From contig JAMZAV010001284.1 of the NCBI GenBank assembly GCA_024449915.1, positions 169,501 through 233,500 on the forward strand: a stretch of DNA of 64,000 nt, given 5' to 3'. The DNA comes from Sweltsa coloradensis (Eukaryota > Arthropoda > Insecta > Plecoptera > Chloroperlidae). The notes under the pieces were generated by a model that saw nothing but the letters and a program-made list of their open reading frames with translations, ran no database searches and was not told where the DNA came from. Below, in pieces: positions 13,601 through 28,600 of this stretch (positions within the stretch are counted from its first letter, which is position 1; each line of letters starts with the position of its first letter). Both the position numbers and the translations under genes were made by a program.

Positions 13601-16600
13601 AGAGTTCGACACTTCATCTTCCAGCTGTCAAGAAAGTAATGGCAGTGACCATTTTATGAGTGAAGTGGGCGAGGTCGACTGTGACAGCGTCGATCCAGAC
13701 TCGATCTTTCCTGGTAAGCTAGGACCAATTATATTTGATTGTCATGACAGACGAAGTAAATACAACTAGGCCCTAGGCCTCTTAGCCTATCAATATGCGT
13801 GATTATAAAATATTATTATTTGTTCTAGAAAGAATTGGGTTTGATTTGACAGCAAGTGCTGCACCTAGGCCTAGGCCTAGGCCTAGCCCTACGCCCACGC
13901 CCACTTTTAGTCATGAATTGACAGATGTGATCGAACTTGACGTAGGCCTACCTCACTCGGTAAGTCCGAACCAAAACTTAAGTGAATCAGATGATTTGGA
14001 ATTAGGCCTAGTCGTAGGCCAATCTCCGAATAGATTCACGCCTAGTCCTGGGCCTAGGCCTACACCCATCTACGAGAGTGATGACTTATTCGGGTCAGCT
14101 GATGATTCTCCAGCCGATTCCAATATTCCATTGGCCAACAGATTGCGTAGGCAAGCTGTAGGAGGGGGGGCAATTGGTAGGCCTAGGCCTGTTCGTCGAA
14201 GACGTGTTCCGAACTCTGACACTGATTCAGATGAAGAGGCCTCACCAGTACCACCTAGGCGTAGGCGCCGTAATGCACCACCAGCACCGACCCCAGTAAA
14301 TTTGTGGACGAGAGTTCGTCCTCCAGAGGCTCCCAAGGCTGGACTCCCATTTACGGCACGTAATATAGGGCCTAGGAATGTGCCACCTCGAAACTCCCCT
14401 CCAATGGCATATTTCAATGCATTTTTCACATTCCAAATACTTACTCTTATTGTCAGAGAAACAAATGCATATGCTAGGAATCATTTGGATGCTATGCAAG
14501 CCTGGATAGAATCACATCCTGCAAGCCGTTTGCGAGATTGGGTGCCCCTTACTTTGACACGTTTGAAAGTTTGGATAGGCGTGCTTTGGAACATGGGTCT
14601 CAATAAAAAAAAAGATACTAAGAAGCATTGGGATACCCGAAGGACTCAAAGAATGTCATTTTTCTCGGAAGTCATGGCTAGGAATGAATTTCAATCGATC
14701 ATGCGATTCCTTCACCTTGTGGATAATAATTTGGCCGTACCTGTAGGGGAGCAAGGCTATGACCCCTGGTTCAAAGTTCGTCCTCTCTTGGACTTTATGA
14801 ACAATAAATGGAAGTCATTGTATGTTCCGGACCAAATGGTGTCACTAGACGAAAGCCTGATAGCAATGAAAAATCGTACAGCATATATACAGTACATGCC
14901 AAACAAAAGACATGCTAGATTTGGCTTGAAAAAATTTGAATTGTGTGAAAGCAAAACTGGTTATACCTTTCACACAGAGTTATACAATGGCAAAGACTTC
15001 TTTGCAGCCCAACGGCCAAAGGGGCTTGCTCATGAAGTGGTCACTCACCTCATAAATGAGTGCCGTTTAGCAAATAATGGTTACCATTTAATCACGGACA
15101 ATTTCTACACCAAAATACCGTTAGCAGAAGATTTACATGACCAGAAAGTAATGCTAACAGGTACTATACGTTCAAACTCAAGAGGTCTTCCCAAGGACTT
15201 TGTGAATGCACCACTAGGGACCGGTGAGACCTGTTACTATCGAAAGGGAGAAGTTTTGGCCTGTAAATTCAAGGAAAAAAAAACTAGGAAACCGGTGCAC
15301 CTAATTTCAACACATGCACATGCAGAAAATAGTGTTGCCAAAATAAAAAATGGCAAAGAAGTGTGGAAACCAGTGGTAATACAGAATTACAACAAAAGCA
15401 TGGGGGGTGTGCCGTGTGGATATGAAGGATCAGAAAGTTTACCATGTGGCAGCTTCTCATGCAACACGAAGATATTGGGTAAAGATTCTTCAAAATGTTT
15501 TCGACATGGCCCTGCTAAATGCATATATTGTTTATGCAGCAAACACAGACAAGAGGAACACTTTAGACCGATTTGATTTTATCGAGGCAATAATTCGTCG
15601 GTGCAGTACAAGACCAACACAACTCCTATTTTCATGATTTTGGGTTTTCCAACACATGTAAAGAGAAAAACTTGCTTCATCTAATGCAAGAACAACTCAA
15701 CTCATAACTTCCATCGTCGCCCGACAGATGGGGTTAGTTTACTCTTGCATTGGCTACAAGTTGCACTGCCTTCTAGACCAAGACTAACACAACTCGACTT
15801 GTGTTGGTTTTGCACTAGAAGTTTTCTGTTTTTTCACGATTTGCTTTCAAGATGGATTACAAAACATCAGCAATGTTAAGTGACAGAGCTCGAAGAATAA
15901 TAAATATGGCTGTGATGACATCAAATAAGGTAGATGGGAGTAATTCAGAAGTAAGTACCATCATTTATTCACCTATTTAAAATATTGTTATGTATTTTAT
16001 AAACAATATCGTAGGGCTAGCATGTTTTAAATCTAATGCCAAGTACAGGGCTACATAACCTATAATGTTTAACACTGTTGACACTGAAAGATCGAGGGTT
16101 AGGTTTTAGATTTAGCACATTTAATTATACTAGGGAGCATGCTATTACATTGTTTAAATACTATGATTTCTTTGTTTGTGTAGATTGCTGAAGGTCCAGG
16201 CACTAGCACTGATGTAGGCCTAGGCTCAAGCCAAGACAATCGCAGCCGTAGGCCTAGGGCCGTGAATACAAACAATGCTCTTTCAGCAAAATCTATGATT
16301 GATATGGCATTGAATGGCACACACGTAAGTTATTTATTAAGATTTGATTTTTTTGCATGGGTATACGCCTAGGTTAGGCTCATACGGTGGAAATAAAAGT
16401 GTATCTGTCAATCAAAACCCCATAAGTGAGTACTTTTATTAAAGATAATAACAAAGATTCTGGCCTGCTGAACTTAAAGTTAGTCAGCCCAGGTTCTAGA
16501 CCTAGGCTCTAGGCTTAGGCCACCTTTATATCACACTTTCATAAGAAAAGTTAAATAACGTAGGCTACCTAAAACTTAAAATTTCAACTTGTTTTTAGAG

Positions 16601-19600
16601 TTTTAAAATCTATTTTCAGGATGATGACTTGGAGCTCAGTGGCAACGATTCAGACATCGATAAAGACTGGGCACCCCCAAAAACCCTCTCCATCTGGCAC
16701 AGATAGCGAAGATGGAGTGCTTCCTAGGCCTAGGACTAGGATTGTACCAGAGAGTTCTGATGAGGAAGAGGAAGAGGCTCCAAGAGTAGGGATTGTGGAA
16801 GAGAGCTCGGATGAGAGGATGAAGAGGATCCAACTGGTAAATTATAGGCTTTGTTATAACTAGTTTATAAATCAGTAGTAAATGTAGGCCTAGTTGTTTG
16901 TAACAGGCCTAGTTACTTTGTTGCTCAAGATAGGTCTTGTAGGGCTAATTCCCTCCATTTAAAATCAATTTCAATAACAGCTGAGAGAATTAACAAAAAA
17001 TTGCATTTATTTGGTGATATTGGTATAAACTATAGACTTCAACGTTATTTTGTTCTTCTCTTGGTTGAATAGTAAATTTTGTTCTTTTTAGAAAGACGAT
17101 GTAAGAAACGCCTGCGCAAACCTGAATCATGGGAGAGAAATATCAAGAAAAAACAGAAAAATAGTGGCAAAGAGTACGAAAATGCTGCGGGAAATGTGGT
17201 AGGAGCCAGAAAACTGCAAGACCCTTGTGGGGAGAAGTGTCGTTTGAAGTGCAAAGAAAAAAACATTTCCGCTGAAGACCGTCAAAATATTTTGGAAGGG
17301 TTTTGGAATTTGTCCGACATAAATAGACAACGGGATCACATTTGTAAATGTGTTCAAGAAATTTGCCCCCCAAACCGAGCAAAAGTACCTGGGAAGCAAT
17401 CGATCTCTCAACTATGCCTATCATTTTATGATAAATGGGCAGAAGATACGGGTATGCAAGACTATGTTCATGAATACACTAGATATTGGGAATACCTTTA
17501 TTCGTACGGCATTCAAGAAACAAAATCAGCTAGGATTTGTAAGTGGAGACAAAAGAGGAATGCATGGTAACCACATTAAGCTTGATGAAGCGTTAAAGCA
17601 AGGCATCAGATCCCACATTAACTCGTTTGATAAAGTCGAATCGCACTACTGTCGTTCGGAGTCAAAGAAACAATACCTTGATGGAGGCCTTAACATTTCA
17701 TCAATGTACAGACTTTATCAAGAGGATTGCCTCAAAACGAATCTACCTCCAGCTAAAATGTATCTATACGATACTATTTTCAGGACTGAGTTTAATCTTT
17801 CCTTTTTCAAGCCTAAGAAAGATTTGTGTGCTTTTTGCGAGTCATACAAAAATTCATCAGAAGATGAGAAGACCGCATCAAAACATGACTTTGATAAACA
17901 TATTGCCGAAAAAGAGATGTCAAGAAAAGAAAAAGAAGTTGACTGCGCAAATGCAAAAGAGACTGGGGAAGCCGTGGTAAGCTGTTACGACCTACAAAGT
18001 GTGTTTACTAGCCCGTGCGGTGACGTGTCGGTATTTTATTATAAACGAAAACTGAATTCATACAACTTTACAATCTTTGATATAAACGATAAGAAGGGGT
18101 TTTGCTACATGTGGCATGAGGGGCTGGCAATGAGAGGCTCAAATGAGATTGGCACATGTGTGTTTACCTATTTAAAACAAGAGTGTATTGGTAAGGATGT
18201 AATATTCTATAGCGATAATTGCGTTGGTCAGAATAAGAACCGTTACATATTTTCTATGTATCTGCACGCCATTAAAACCTTGGATATAAAATCTATTACC
18301 CACAAATACCTAATTGTTGGGCATACCCAAAATGAGGGTGACGCAATGCACTCGGTCATCGAGCGAGAGAAAAAACGAATTCTCAGGGGAGGACCAGTGT
18401 ACATACCGGCACAATGGGTAACTGTTGTACGTTCGGCCAAAAAAACTGGTATTCCTTATAACGTCAAAGAAATGAACACTGAGGACTTCTTCAACTTAAA
18501 GCTGCTGGCAGAAGAATCATCACTAAACAACTTCACAAAAGATGTAAATGGCGACAAAGTTGTCTGGAACAATGTAAAGATTGTCAAAATTGAAAAAACT
18601 GATCCCGAGATTATTTTATTCAAAACCAGTTATGGCGATGATGACTACAAAAGTATCCGTGTTCGCGGTAAGAGATTACGTGGAAGGCAGTCAAATGGAA
18701 ATGAACTGGTACAATTGTATCAGGAGCCACCCAAGATACCGTTGCCAAAGAAAAAGGATTTGATGTCTATGTGTAAGGACAATGTTATACCATCGGCTTA
18801 TCACAACTTCTTCAACAACTTGCCAACTGCATCTAACAATGGACAGCCTCCTGCCCACGAGGTTAGCGACGACAGTGACAGTGACTGAATGACAGTACCG
18901 AAACGTATTAAATAGATGCTGACAAAAAAGCAATGAAAATAGAAATTTCTATTGTGAAATGATTAAAATCTATTAAAATCTAAAATAATTTGAAAGTAAT
19001 ACCTATTTTGAGTTTTAAAGGATAAAAATTAATGATTTTGGTACATTTGTTTATTTTTTTAAATAAAGTAAACCTTACTATTAGGTGATTGTTGTCATTA
19101 TTATGGTATCCTTAATCCATTCCAGTGTAATTACATGCCAATGCTTGGTTTTGAATGAAAGTAACCCTATGTTGTGTTACTTTTGTAGCTTTGATATTTC
19201 AATACTTCCTATGCAAGACTAACACAACTCATAAAACTACTTTATTTCTAAACTAATCACACAAATAAACAACAATTATTCATTGTTGTGTTATTACATG
19301 CAAATTCTTGTTTTTAAATGATAAAAGCCCTATGTACAAATGAGTTGTGTTACTTTTGTAGCTCTGATAATTCAATACTTCCAATGCAAGACTAACATAA
19401 CTAATAAAACTGCTTTTTTACCCTTAGCCAATCAAAAAATTTGGAAAAAAAAATTACCATAAGGATTTAAATAGATGTAGCCTTGTCAATCAACTAAATA
19501 CTATATTTGAAAAGGAAAATAGGATTTGTGATGAGGGTTCAAACCTTAAAAGTCAATTATCTCAAAACTATCATTTATGACTTGTGTTAGTCTTGTACTG

Positions 19601-22600
19601 CACCGACGAATTGATGGGCTGTGCTATCCTGTAGCTGAACCGGGCCCAGCCCCTCTTCGAATAGCCGCAATACCGTTAGTCCTCGAAGCTGAACGTCACT
19701 TCTTCGAAAAACTACCGCGTCGTCAAGAACGAAAATGTGCTGTATGCGGCCCTGAACAAAAGCGTGGTCGGTCATCATACTGGTGTCCAGGGTGCAACGT
19801 GGGTATCCACCAGAAATGCTGGCCCCAGCTCCAACATTTCTACCGTGCACTCGGATACAAGAAACCTACGGTACAGAATGGAGGAGGCGATCACTAAAAG
19901 ATAGAACTTTGTGAACATCGTGTGTGTGTGTGTAGGCCTCAACTATAGGCTAACCGCTAAAGTGAAACTTTGCAAATATGCAGCTAACAATGTCAGCCAA
20001 ATAAATAATGCTTTTGTATATAAACTAACTACCTACAACAAGAATGCCAGTTTTCAGTGTTTGAAATGTAAATTACTTTCAAATTTGAAAAAAATTGTAG
20101 GCTTGTAGGCCTACCTACATATCTTATAAGTTATAAGATTGATTCAAATTTTTTTTTTTAATTTTACTGTGTTACATTGAACCCTTGGCAAATGAAGAGG
20201 GATACTTTTTCATTCTATTATGACCATAGGGACCATGTTGACTCTCATCATTTTTAGTTTGCAACGCTTTGTGGCCATTGCGCAGTAGGCCTAGTAATTA
20301 AATCATGTACAAATTCATAATTTACAATAATATTTCTGCATTGCTTTGGAATTTGGAATAACTTTGTTGACATAATTAGGCCTAGGGCCTTCATTATAAT
20401 TTTGAATCAGACATTGTTTTCATTATTCCTACTAAATTACATGTAGGCATATTTTACTTCCAATTTTTTATTGTCTTGGGTTAATTTATTCATAAATTTT
20501 TAATTAATTTAATTTTTAAAACATTATTGCATTGTGGAAGAGATCATGGTGAAATGTTTGTAGTATAAATTATGATGGACAGCTAATATCTTGGACTTCA
20601 AATTCATTTTCCTGAAATAACCAAAATTCCCCGAATAGCCTGGCACTACAAGATTATACTATAAAATTCATAATACTTTTGTTTTTTACTGAATTACTTT
20701 GAATTTTTTTGGGTTAAAATGTTGTCATACATGACAATAGTTTGTGAGGTATGAAATTGGTTGTCCAGATAGGTAATTTCATGACAAATTGCCTGTGAAA
20801 TTGAAAAATAATTGCAAAAAAATTCACAAACAATTTTAATTCAAAAAATTCAAAATAATTTTTTTCAAAAAAAAAAAAATGATTACATCATTGCATTGCT
20901 CATTTTATGCCAAAGATTTTGATCTATCAAACTTTATGATCGGACCATAACTTTAACTTTAAAGTCACTTTTCAATCAAGACTACAAAATGTATATTTTT
21001 AGCCTGGCACTACAGGGCTAATAAGCCTGGCACTTACAGGGTTAAAGTGGCTCATGCGAGTGTACCAGCAGACTCAAGAGTATAATATTATTATTCAGCG
21101 TCAACTGATAAAATAGGGCCTACTTGGTATTTTTTGTATCAGATAAGTTTACAACTGTAATTTATTTTACTACTGTGAGTATTAATATATTTTTAATTGT
21201 TACATTTTAGGAAAACATATTTACTTTCATCTCTTATTGGGACAGTTGCTAAATGACTAGTCAAGTATTGCCATGGCAATTGCCAACCTCGGAAATCGAA
21301 ACGTTTCATCAAAGTAACACGTTAATCACTAAATTAGGCTAATGGGCCTATGGACGAAATAATGCTGTGTTCGTTAAACATTAAACATACAATATGATAG
21401 GCTTTCATGTAATTACAAACAATAAATATACGATATGTAATACAGTAAGATCTCTCTTATCCGATCTCCTCTTATCCGATGTTCCGTGTTAACCGAGCCG
21501 CCAAAAAAAAAAAAAAAATAAAGTTTTAAATACGTAAATAAAACATAAAAATAATTACAGACGCCGCGCCGCACTTTTTTAAATGTACTCGCATACATTT
21601 GTAGGCATGCCTTACGAGTGAGTGCAAAGAAGATAGATCGGCGATATATCTCGACTTTCGAGCAGTGTGCATCAGTGTACTGAGCGTATAGAGTTCAGTG
21701 GTCAATGTGCGTCGGGCGCATCGCCGGTAAGCGTCAGTGCCACCCACTGAGCATATAGAGGTCAGTGTGCGTCGCGCGCCTGCGCGTGCGCATACGATCC
21801 AGCCATCTCACACACAGCTGTTCAAAGATGGTCGTTGTGGAACTAGATGCAATCATGTTTCAACCGATTCACGAAATTCGTAATCACGACGCATTGAATT
21901 GTTATTCCTGGGCTTATCTTATTTCTTTCCCAGACTTATCTTGCGTCGTGAGCTTCAGCGCGGGCATAGTAGTGAGAGGTTTTCCCACATGAGAAAGAGA
22001 GCTAGGCCTAGGCCTATGTTTGCATTGTAGGCCTAGGCCTACTGCGTCGAGTTTAGGCCTAGGCCTAGGCCTAGACATACGTTTTTATTACGACATGTAG
22101 GCCTAATTGTGTACGTGTGTTCGTGAGCTTGAATTACAAGCTATTAAATCATTTAGTATACCCTGTATGAAGTGTATCGTGTGTATTTTATGTTCCTTTA
22201 TCCATTACATGTGTCATATATCATTTTACCACATCAGGCTATGCTACGAGAGCAAATAAACAATTGATCCGCGCCATCCGAGTTTTTCGCAAATCCGAGG
22301 TGCCCCCGGTCTCATCCAACTCGGATAAGAGAGATCTTACTGTAGTTGAAAATTCTTCTCGAGAGTTTGGTCAACCTGGTATTTTGGCTTGGCAACATGG
22401 CACGGGTTGCCTTCCCCTTCAGGAAAGCGCTATTTGTACCGGTCGCGACGTACGCAGCCTATTTTCTCCAAAGCTATCTGTGTACTTTCGTTAGGTTAGT
22501 CGAACTTTCCGCCTAGTTGTAGTACGCCACGCTAGTTCTAGGATATAATCGATAAGAGCGCATCCGAAATCCTTTCCGTTAAAAACGTTAAACACTGTAG

Positions 22601-25600
22601 AGTGTAGAATAATAGCTGTGAAAAGTACGCATACGTCGCGCCCGGTACAGATAACGCTTCCGGAGACCGAGTGGATGCGTCGAGAGAACTGCCGCCTCGA
22701 AAGTGTTTCATACCAAAGTAAACAGTAATTGCGAACACATGCTATATACAGACGTCAATTTCATTCAAGAAACATTGGCAGAAGGCTTTAAAAGTATTAA
22801 AAGTCTCCTAATTGCCATCACAAAACTTTTATGCTCGTTTTAAGTCCGCCTGCAGATCTGCTGGTGCTAGGCTGCATAAGTATCGCTCTGGACCGGCGTG
22901 ACACTGTAGGTGCTGCTGGCCCAAAGGTTAGAGTACTCGCCTTTCACGCGAAAGGTCGCCGGTTTGAGTCCCATTTGGGAAAACTTTTTTACTTTTTTTT
23001 AATCATCCCATCATTATTGTTCACTTCTTATCCATGACGGGTATGATTTTTTTAACTTTTCATTGGAAATTACTCAAACACGAAGACATTTTTCCCTCAA
23101 CGTTTGGTTAGGGCTAGGCTATTAACGTAAAAATATAACAATAATATAAAACGACCAGTGCGTATAGGTATTATATTTTCATGCCGGTCAATGTTGTTCT
23201 CGGATTGCTCCGTGAGCATTGTCCTCCCGTGTCATCTTTCGCGGTGGCTAGGCGAACATACTGCTGTAGGCCTACCTCCCAGCCTCGGCGCTACGTCACA
23301 GTGTGTGACGTCACGCAGCGTTGCCAAGTCTTTCAGGCGCTTCGACTTCTTTTAAAGTATGCGGTAACTTTGATCTACAATATCGCAATAATTAATTCGG
23401 GAAGGTGATTGTTTCAAAAGCTTGTTGTTTAGAGGATGGAATAACGAAAATTTTAAGCCATTTTTTAATAATGTGTTGTATATTTTGGATGTTCTACGAC
23501 ACATTTAGTGAACGAAAGTGTGGTTTTTTGCTCACCTACCATGTTAGAAGATAGGAAATTCCATCTCATTAAAATGATGATTCCTCAAAATTTAATTCGG
23601 GAACATACTTTCTCCTATGGTAATTATTAAAAAGCACACTTTCAGGAATAACATATGTGAATTGTGGGCAGATCTGAAAGAAGGTCAGTTATGATGGAGC
23701 CACTTTAACAAAATTTTCAAACTGTAATCCTGTATAGAACTCAAACCAAACTTAAAGGGATATCAAACAGATTTAATAGGTAAAATAATAGCGATAAGTC
23801 TGGACCGGCACTGCCACCATCCAATTTTTTGTTTTAAAATATGTATCTGTAAACTGAGAACCATTTTTTGACATGTCAAATAATGGGTGCTCGCACACTA
23901 CTACAAAGCAGTAAGAAAAAATTAAACTTTTTCCGAACTTCAAACTTGAGTTAGAGTTAAAGTTTGAATTTCAAACAATCGCACATCCCTAGTAACAGGT
24001 AACACACATTTTGCTCTGATTTATTGACATCAGTTTAGTTGAAGATAAAGAATACATGAAAATTAAACATTGTGGCAATTAAGAATTTAAATGAAAGATT
24101 GGTGGATCTGTATCAAACAGATTATGGAAAAATGCAACACACATTCTGTATTTTGAGTTTGACAACAAATAAAATAGAGTAGGCATTAGGCAAAAAGGTT
24201 AATAAAACAGGAAAAAAAACATACCAAGGGAACAAGTTGATAGATTTTTAAGCGAGCGAAGCGAGCGTTTCCATTTGACTCTGCCGGAAAAAATAGTCAC
24301 TGGTTTTGTTTTTTTGTTTTTTTGTTTGTATGTCTCGCCATAACATTCGAACGGAGGCTCGGATCGAGTTGAAATTTTGACCATCTGCAAGCTTCGTTCC
24401 CGATTGAATGCTATTAGTTTTGTGGCAAAATCGTTCAAAAAGTTAAAAAGTTACATTAAAGTAAATAGAAAGTTTTTTTTTTCAAACTAAACGGCGACAA
24501 AATCTGAGGTGGCCAAATCATTTAGAATGTCCGTCCGGTCACGAATATGTTAATTTTATTTTGATCCGATAAGTAGTGTAAATGGAAATTACATTATAAC
24601 AAAAGTAACGTTGCCATGGCAACGAAAAGACGCGCAAAGTTTCTAATGCACTGCCACCTAGAAGTAATCAAAATACTATTGAGGAAACAGTGTATTATTT
24701 GTCACCAAAGAGTTTAAATAGTTTTCCCAAGGAGTCAAGGTCCTCTAGATGGCGGTGGATTTTATCTACAAAGTAAAGGTTTACACACGGGTTTAGCCAA
24801 ATACCTTGGCAATAATAAATAATATTGGAAACATGGCCCTGTGGACAGCGAACGTCGAAAATTTAAAAATTTAAAAAATGTGCAATGTGGGTCTAGCTAC
24901 AGCACGTGCTCGCTTATCAACGCGTCCAACTGAGCGTTTCCTAGTAAGATATAACTGGTACCAACTAACAACCTTACGGTACCTTACCTTTTCTAAGAAC
25001 TTCCGTGTTGTGACGTGATACGTTTCACTCGGCCTGAAGAAATAGTTTCCGTACATCATCTGTTGTCCCTCGTTGTTGGTCCACAATCGCTCGACCATGA
25101 CAATGCTCAAGTCCATGCCTCTCTCCTTGGCGTCCACATAGACAAAGTCACCCACACAATACACGTGCTGGTTGTAGCTCAATGTGTCACCACCGCCCGC
25201 ACTCGGCTCTTGCTGAAACAAGAAGAGTAGCCCTAGCTAGTAGTACTGGATACTATGCTAGTTTCAGTCCTCCTTTTATATATAGACTTGCGTGAGAAAA
25301 TTGCTCAATGTCACAGTTGAAAATAATATCAATCTTTTGTTATCAACAGCAAAGTAACACACGTTATCCAAGTGATGAACCCGGGGCCGCAGTTTTAACC
25401 GATTTTATCTGTTTGTACGGATATTCAAGGTACAGAACGGATCAACAGATTTTTTAGTCTTATTTATGGATATTTTGTTATTTTGTGTTATTTTCTTATT
25501 TATTTAACGTCTATTCTATTCAGTTATAAATTATAATTACATTTTCTATGATTATTTTCGTAAATTTGAATCTGAGCGGGCTAATTTAGATTGAAAAAAC

Positions 25601-28600
25601 TCACTGTCGCTCACTATCACCCATGCTTAGCTCTCATCGCAAGATAAGCCTGGGAAAAAAGATAAGTACATTTGTCCAGTAACAGGTCCCATGCGTCAAG
25701 ATTGCAGGCCATTAAGAATTAAGATAACACTCACTGTTCCTTGCATCTGGTTTATATCTTGCCAAAGTCTAGTCAAGGCCACGATGCAATGGCATGAAGT
25801 GGGGGAGGGGGGGGGGAAAGGGCTGGAACCCAAATAGCTTTTGACTTCTAGCAGATTCAAAACAGTAGAATTGTTATGGTAATTATTTGCGCAGTATAAT
25901 CTCTGGAAGATCGCGAGTGGTAAGGCGGGGGGGGGGGGGGGGGGGATATACTCAACCTACTGCCACAAGTCGGCGGCATGAATAAAGGACATTATAGGGC
26001 CTAATTCCAAAGAAAAACGCTGCTATATGTCCTGATAACTTATTTTAATTGTTAAAAAAAATATAAGTTTTCTGTCTGGGCATACAAAATTATCTCCAAC
26101 ATGCCCAGCCGGGCATGTGCCATTTATTAAATTTTAAGAGCCCTGATTATGTGACATAAAAATGTTAAATAAACATTAAAAGTAAAACATTATAAGCAAC
26201 TCGCGGAACTGAAAGAAAACGAAGAAATCGAAACAATGGCAAACAAGGTGGTAACTGCAGTCTTAAAATCGCCCACGTTTATCAAAGAGATAACTCAAAT
26301 AATCACTGAAGTGGTAACAAAGAACTTCATGGAATCCATAACCCCAAAATTGGATGCCATGCTTGCAAAACATAACCTCGAAATTGCTGAACTTCAGAAA
26401 GAGGTACAAGCAGTTAAGATAGAAGTCAACAGACTGTCGGGAAAACTAGATGTGCAGCGTGCTGAACATAACCAAGCAATAGCAGGCCTACAAAATGACC
26501 TACAAACAAGTAAGTTGGAAACCGTCAAAGTAGCAGGAAAACTAGATGCACTAGAACAGTACGGAAGACGTCACAATCTTAGAGTGTTTGGGATAGTAGA
26601 AAGAGAGCACGAGAACACAGATCAACTACTTCTTGAGCTGTTCCACAAGCAACTCAACTGCCCACTGCATCCAAGTACCATTTCTCGAAGTCACCGCACA
26701 GGCCAGGTTGGCGAAGATGGAAGGCCTAGGCCTATCATCGTGCGCTTTATCAGTTATAGGGAAAGAGCTCTTATATTTAGTGTGAAGAAGAGGCTAGCTC
26801 GCAGTGGGGTAACCATAAGAGAAGACTTAACTCAAGAAAGAATGAAAGTGTATCGGGAAGCGGTGAGCCGATATGGACTAAAAAATGTGTGGACCACGGA
26901 TGGTACCATCCTCATCAAGGACGGTACGAAGAAGATTAGAGTTAATAATACTGACGAGTTAAACTCCACCTAGGCCGACACACAACAACAACCAGGTTAA
27001 GGGTGACTTGACCATCATAAACAAACGGTGAAAAGTTCCTTTTTGAACAGTTGGCCAAAATCATTGTTTTAGTTTATAAGTGAAGCCTAGGCTTGACAAA
27101 AGTTCTAGGCCTAGTATAGTATTACCTCGCGCGAAGAAAAAGTTAGTTAGATATAGGCACGTACTTGAACAAGAGAGTATGATGCAACATGTAACTATGT
27201 CAACACTCAAATCAATGGTAGATTTCAGGGACCAACACAAAAACAACCTTAAAATACTGTACTTAAATGCCAGAAGTATTCGTGGCTCTAAACTAGATGT
27301 TCTAAACACATTGATTTCTTGTGCAAATGCCCAGTTTGAGGTCATTATAATAACCGAGGTCTGGATATCTAATGATGAAACTTCCTACTTTAATCTCCCA
27401 CACTACAATAGCGAGTTTGCATGTCGACCAACCAGGAAGGGGGGAGGTGTAGGGATCTTTATTAGAGATAACATTAACTACAATGTTGTGAACAGATATA
27501 GCGATGATGACAACAGCTACATTCAAGCTGAACTAATAAACCTAGCCTGGATAACGAAGTACACTATAGGTGCAGTTTACCGATCCAATAACCCTAAAAC
27601 CACAACTACAGAAGACTTCCTAAATCTCACTGACACGATCTTGGATAATTACAAAACGTCAGGCATTCTTGCTGGAGATATAAACATAGACATAAAACCA
27701 ACTTCAGATAAAACCAACACAACACTTAAACAGTATCAAAACATACTGAATAACAATGGATTCTATGTAGCTAACACTAAATATCCCACTAGAGTGACAA
27801 CTAAATCTTCTCATCTTATCGACCATATCATATGTAATACATCAGTGAATCCACTGATTATCTCAAATATATCGAACAGCTTCTCAGATCATGATATGTT
27901 GGCAGTTGAAGTGCTGAAAAGAAACACCCACATAAAAGACAAAAGAAAGTTAACCATACCAATAATAGATTATGCTCTGCTCGAAGATTGCTTAACAAAT
28001 TCTCCAATAAAAATTGATAACAATATGACTGCAGATGACATGTATGAAGAATTTCAGGGTAAATTAAATCAGCACATACAAAACAGTACACATGTTAAAA
28101 CTAAAAAACCTATTGACACCTCAACGTGTCCATGGATGGATGCTTACTTGATTTCACTTATCAGTAGAAGGGAAAAAATGTATAGAGAAGTGAAGAAACA
28201 TAACTTTGCTGAACCTTTGCACAATGAATTTAAAAAATTTAGAAATCAGGTGACCAAAGAAATAAGGTTTAAAAAAGCAAACTACTTCAACACTAAACTT
28301 AATAGCAATCTAAAAGATCCCCAAAAAATGTGGAAGGTTTTGAATGAAATAATGTATAACAAAAATAAAGGAGGCTCTGTCACTCCTACAATTATTGAAA
28401 AGAATGATATAAAAATTACTGACCCTTTCTCTATTGCTAACGAATTCAACAGCTATTTTATAAATGTTGGGAATGACTTAGCCAAACAAATTCCTACATC
28501 TCCTAATGATACCGTAACTTACACTCACTTACCAGACAACAGCCATCAATCTTTTTTCCTTATTCCAACAGACAAAATCGAAGTGTCTCGCACAATCCAA

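Larger units (their letters stand above)
13245..21041 (+). mobile_element. piggyBac element with TTAA flanks, split by another transposon
   Basis: TTAA at 13241-13244 and 21042-21045. Both ends carry the paired motif AAGTGCCA (left: GGGAAGTGCCAACG then GCGAAGTGCCAGCG; right, inverted: GTAAGTGCCAGGC then GTAGTGCCAGGC). It encodes a piggyBac transposase (13500-15595 plus 19609-19897). A 4.0-kb element sits inside its coding region. Confidence 0.8.
13158..23991. mobile_element. hAT-like shell holding the piggyBac nest
   Basis: TAGGGATGTGC at 13158 and its complement GCACATCCCTA ending 23991, each followed by degenerate AAACTTAACTCAAACTTT-type repeats as in the other hAT-like families here. The flanks share only GTAAC, not a full 8-bp copy. 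Inside are the piggyBac element (13245-21041), the pogo-like element (21443-22342) and a tRNA-like sequence. No hAT transposase is visible. Confidence 0.5.

Noticed and set aside
14070..14499. Minus-strand ORFs of 119 and 85 codons
   Set aside because: Shadows of the piggyBac transposase coding strand.
23291..23318. Functional CRE promoter for a hidden gene
   Set aside because: The TGACGTCA-like palindrome stands alone; no transcript or ORF with support follows it.
27080..27178. LINE ORF2 starting at 27080
   Set aside because: The codon there is GTG; the first ATG in frame is at 27179, still upstream of the endonuclease domain.
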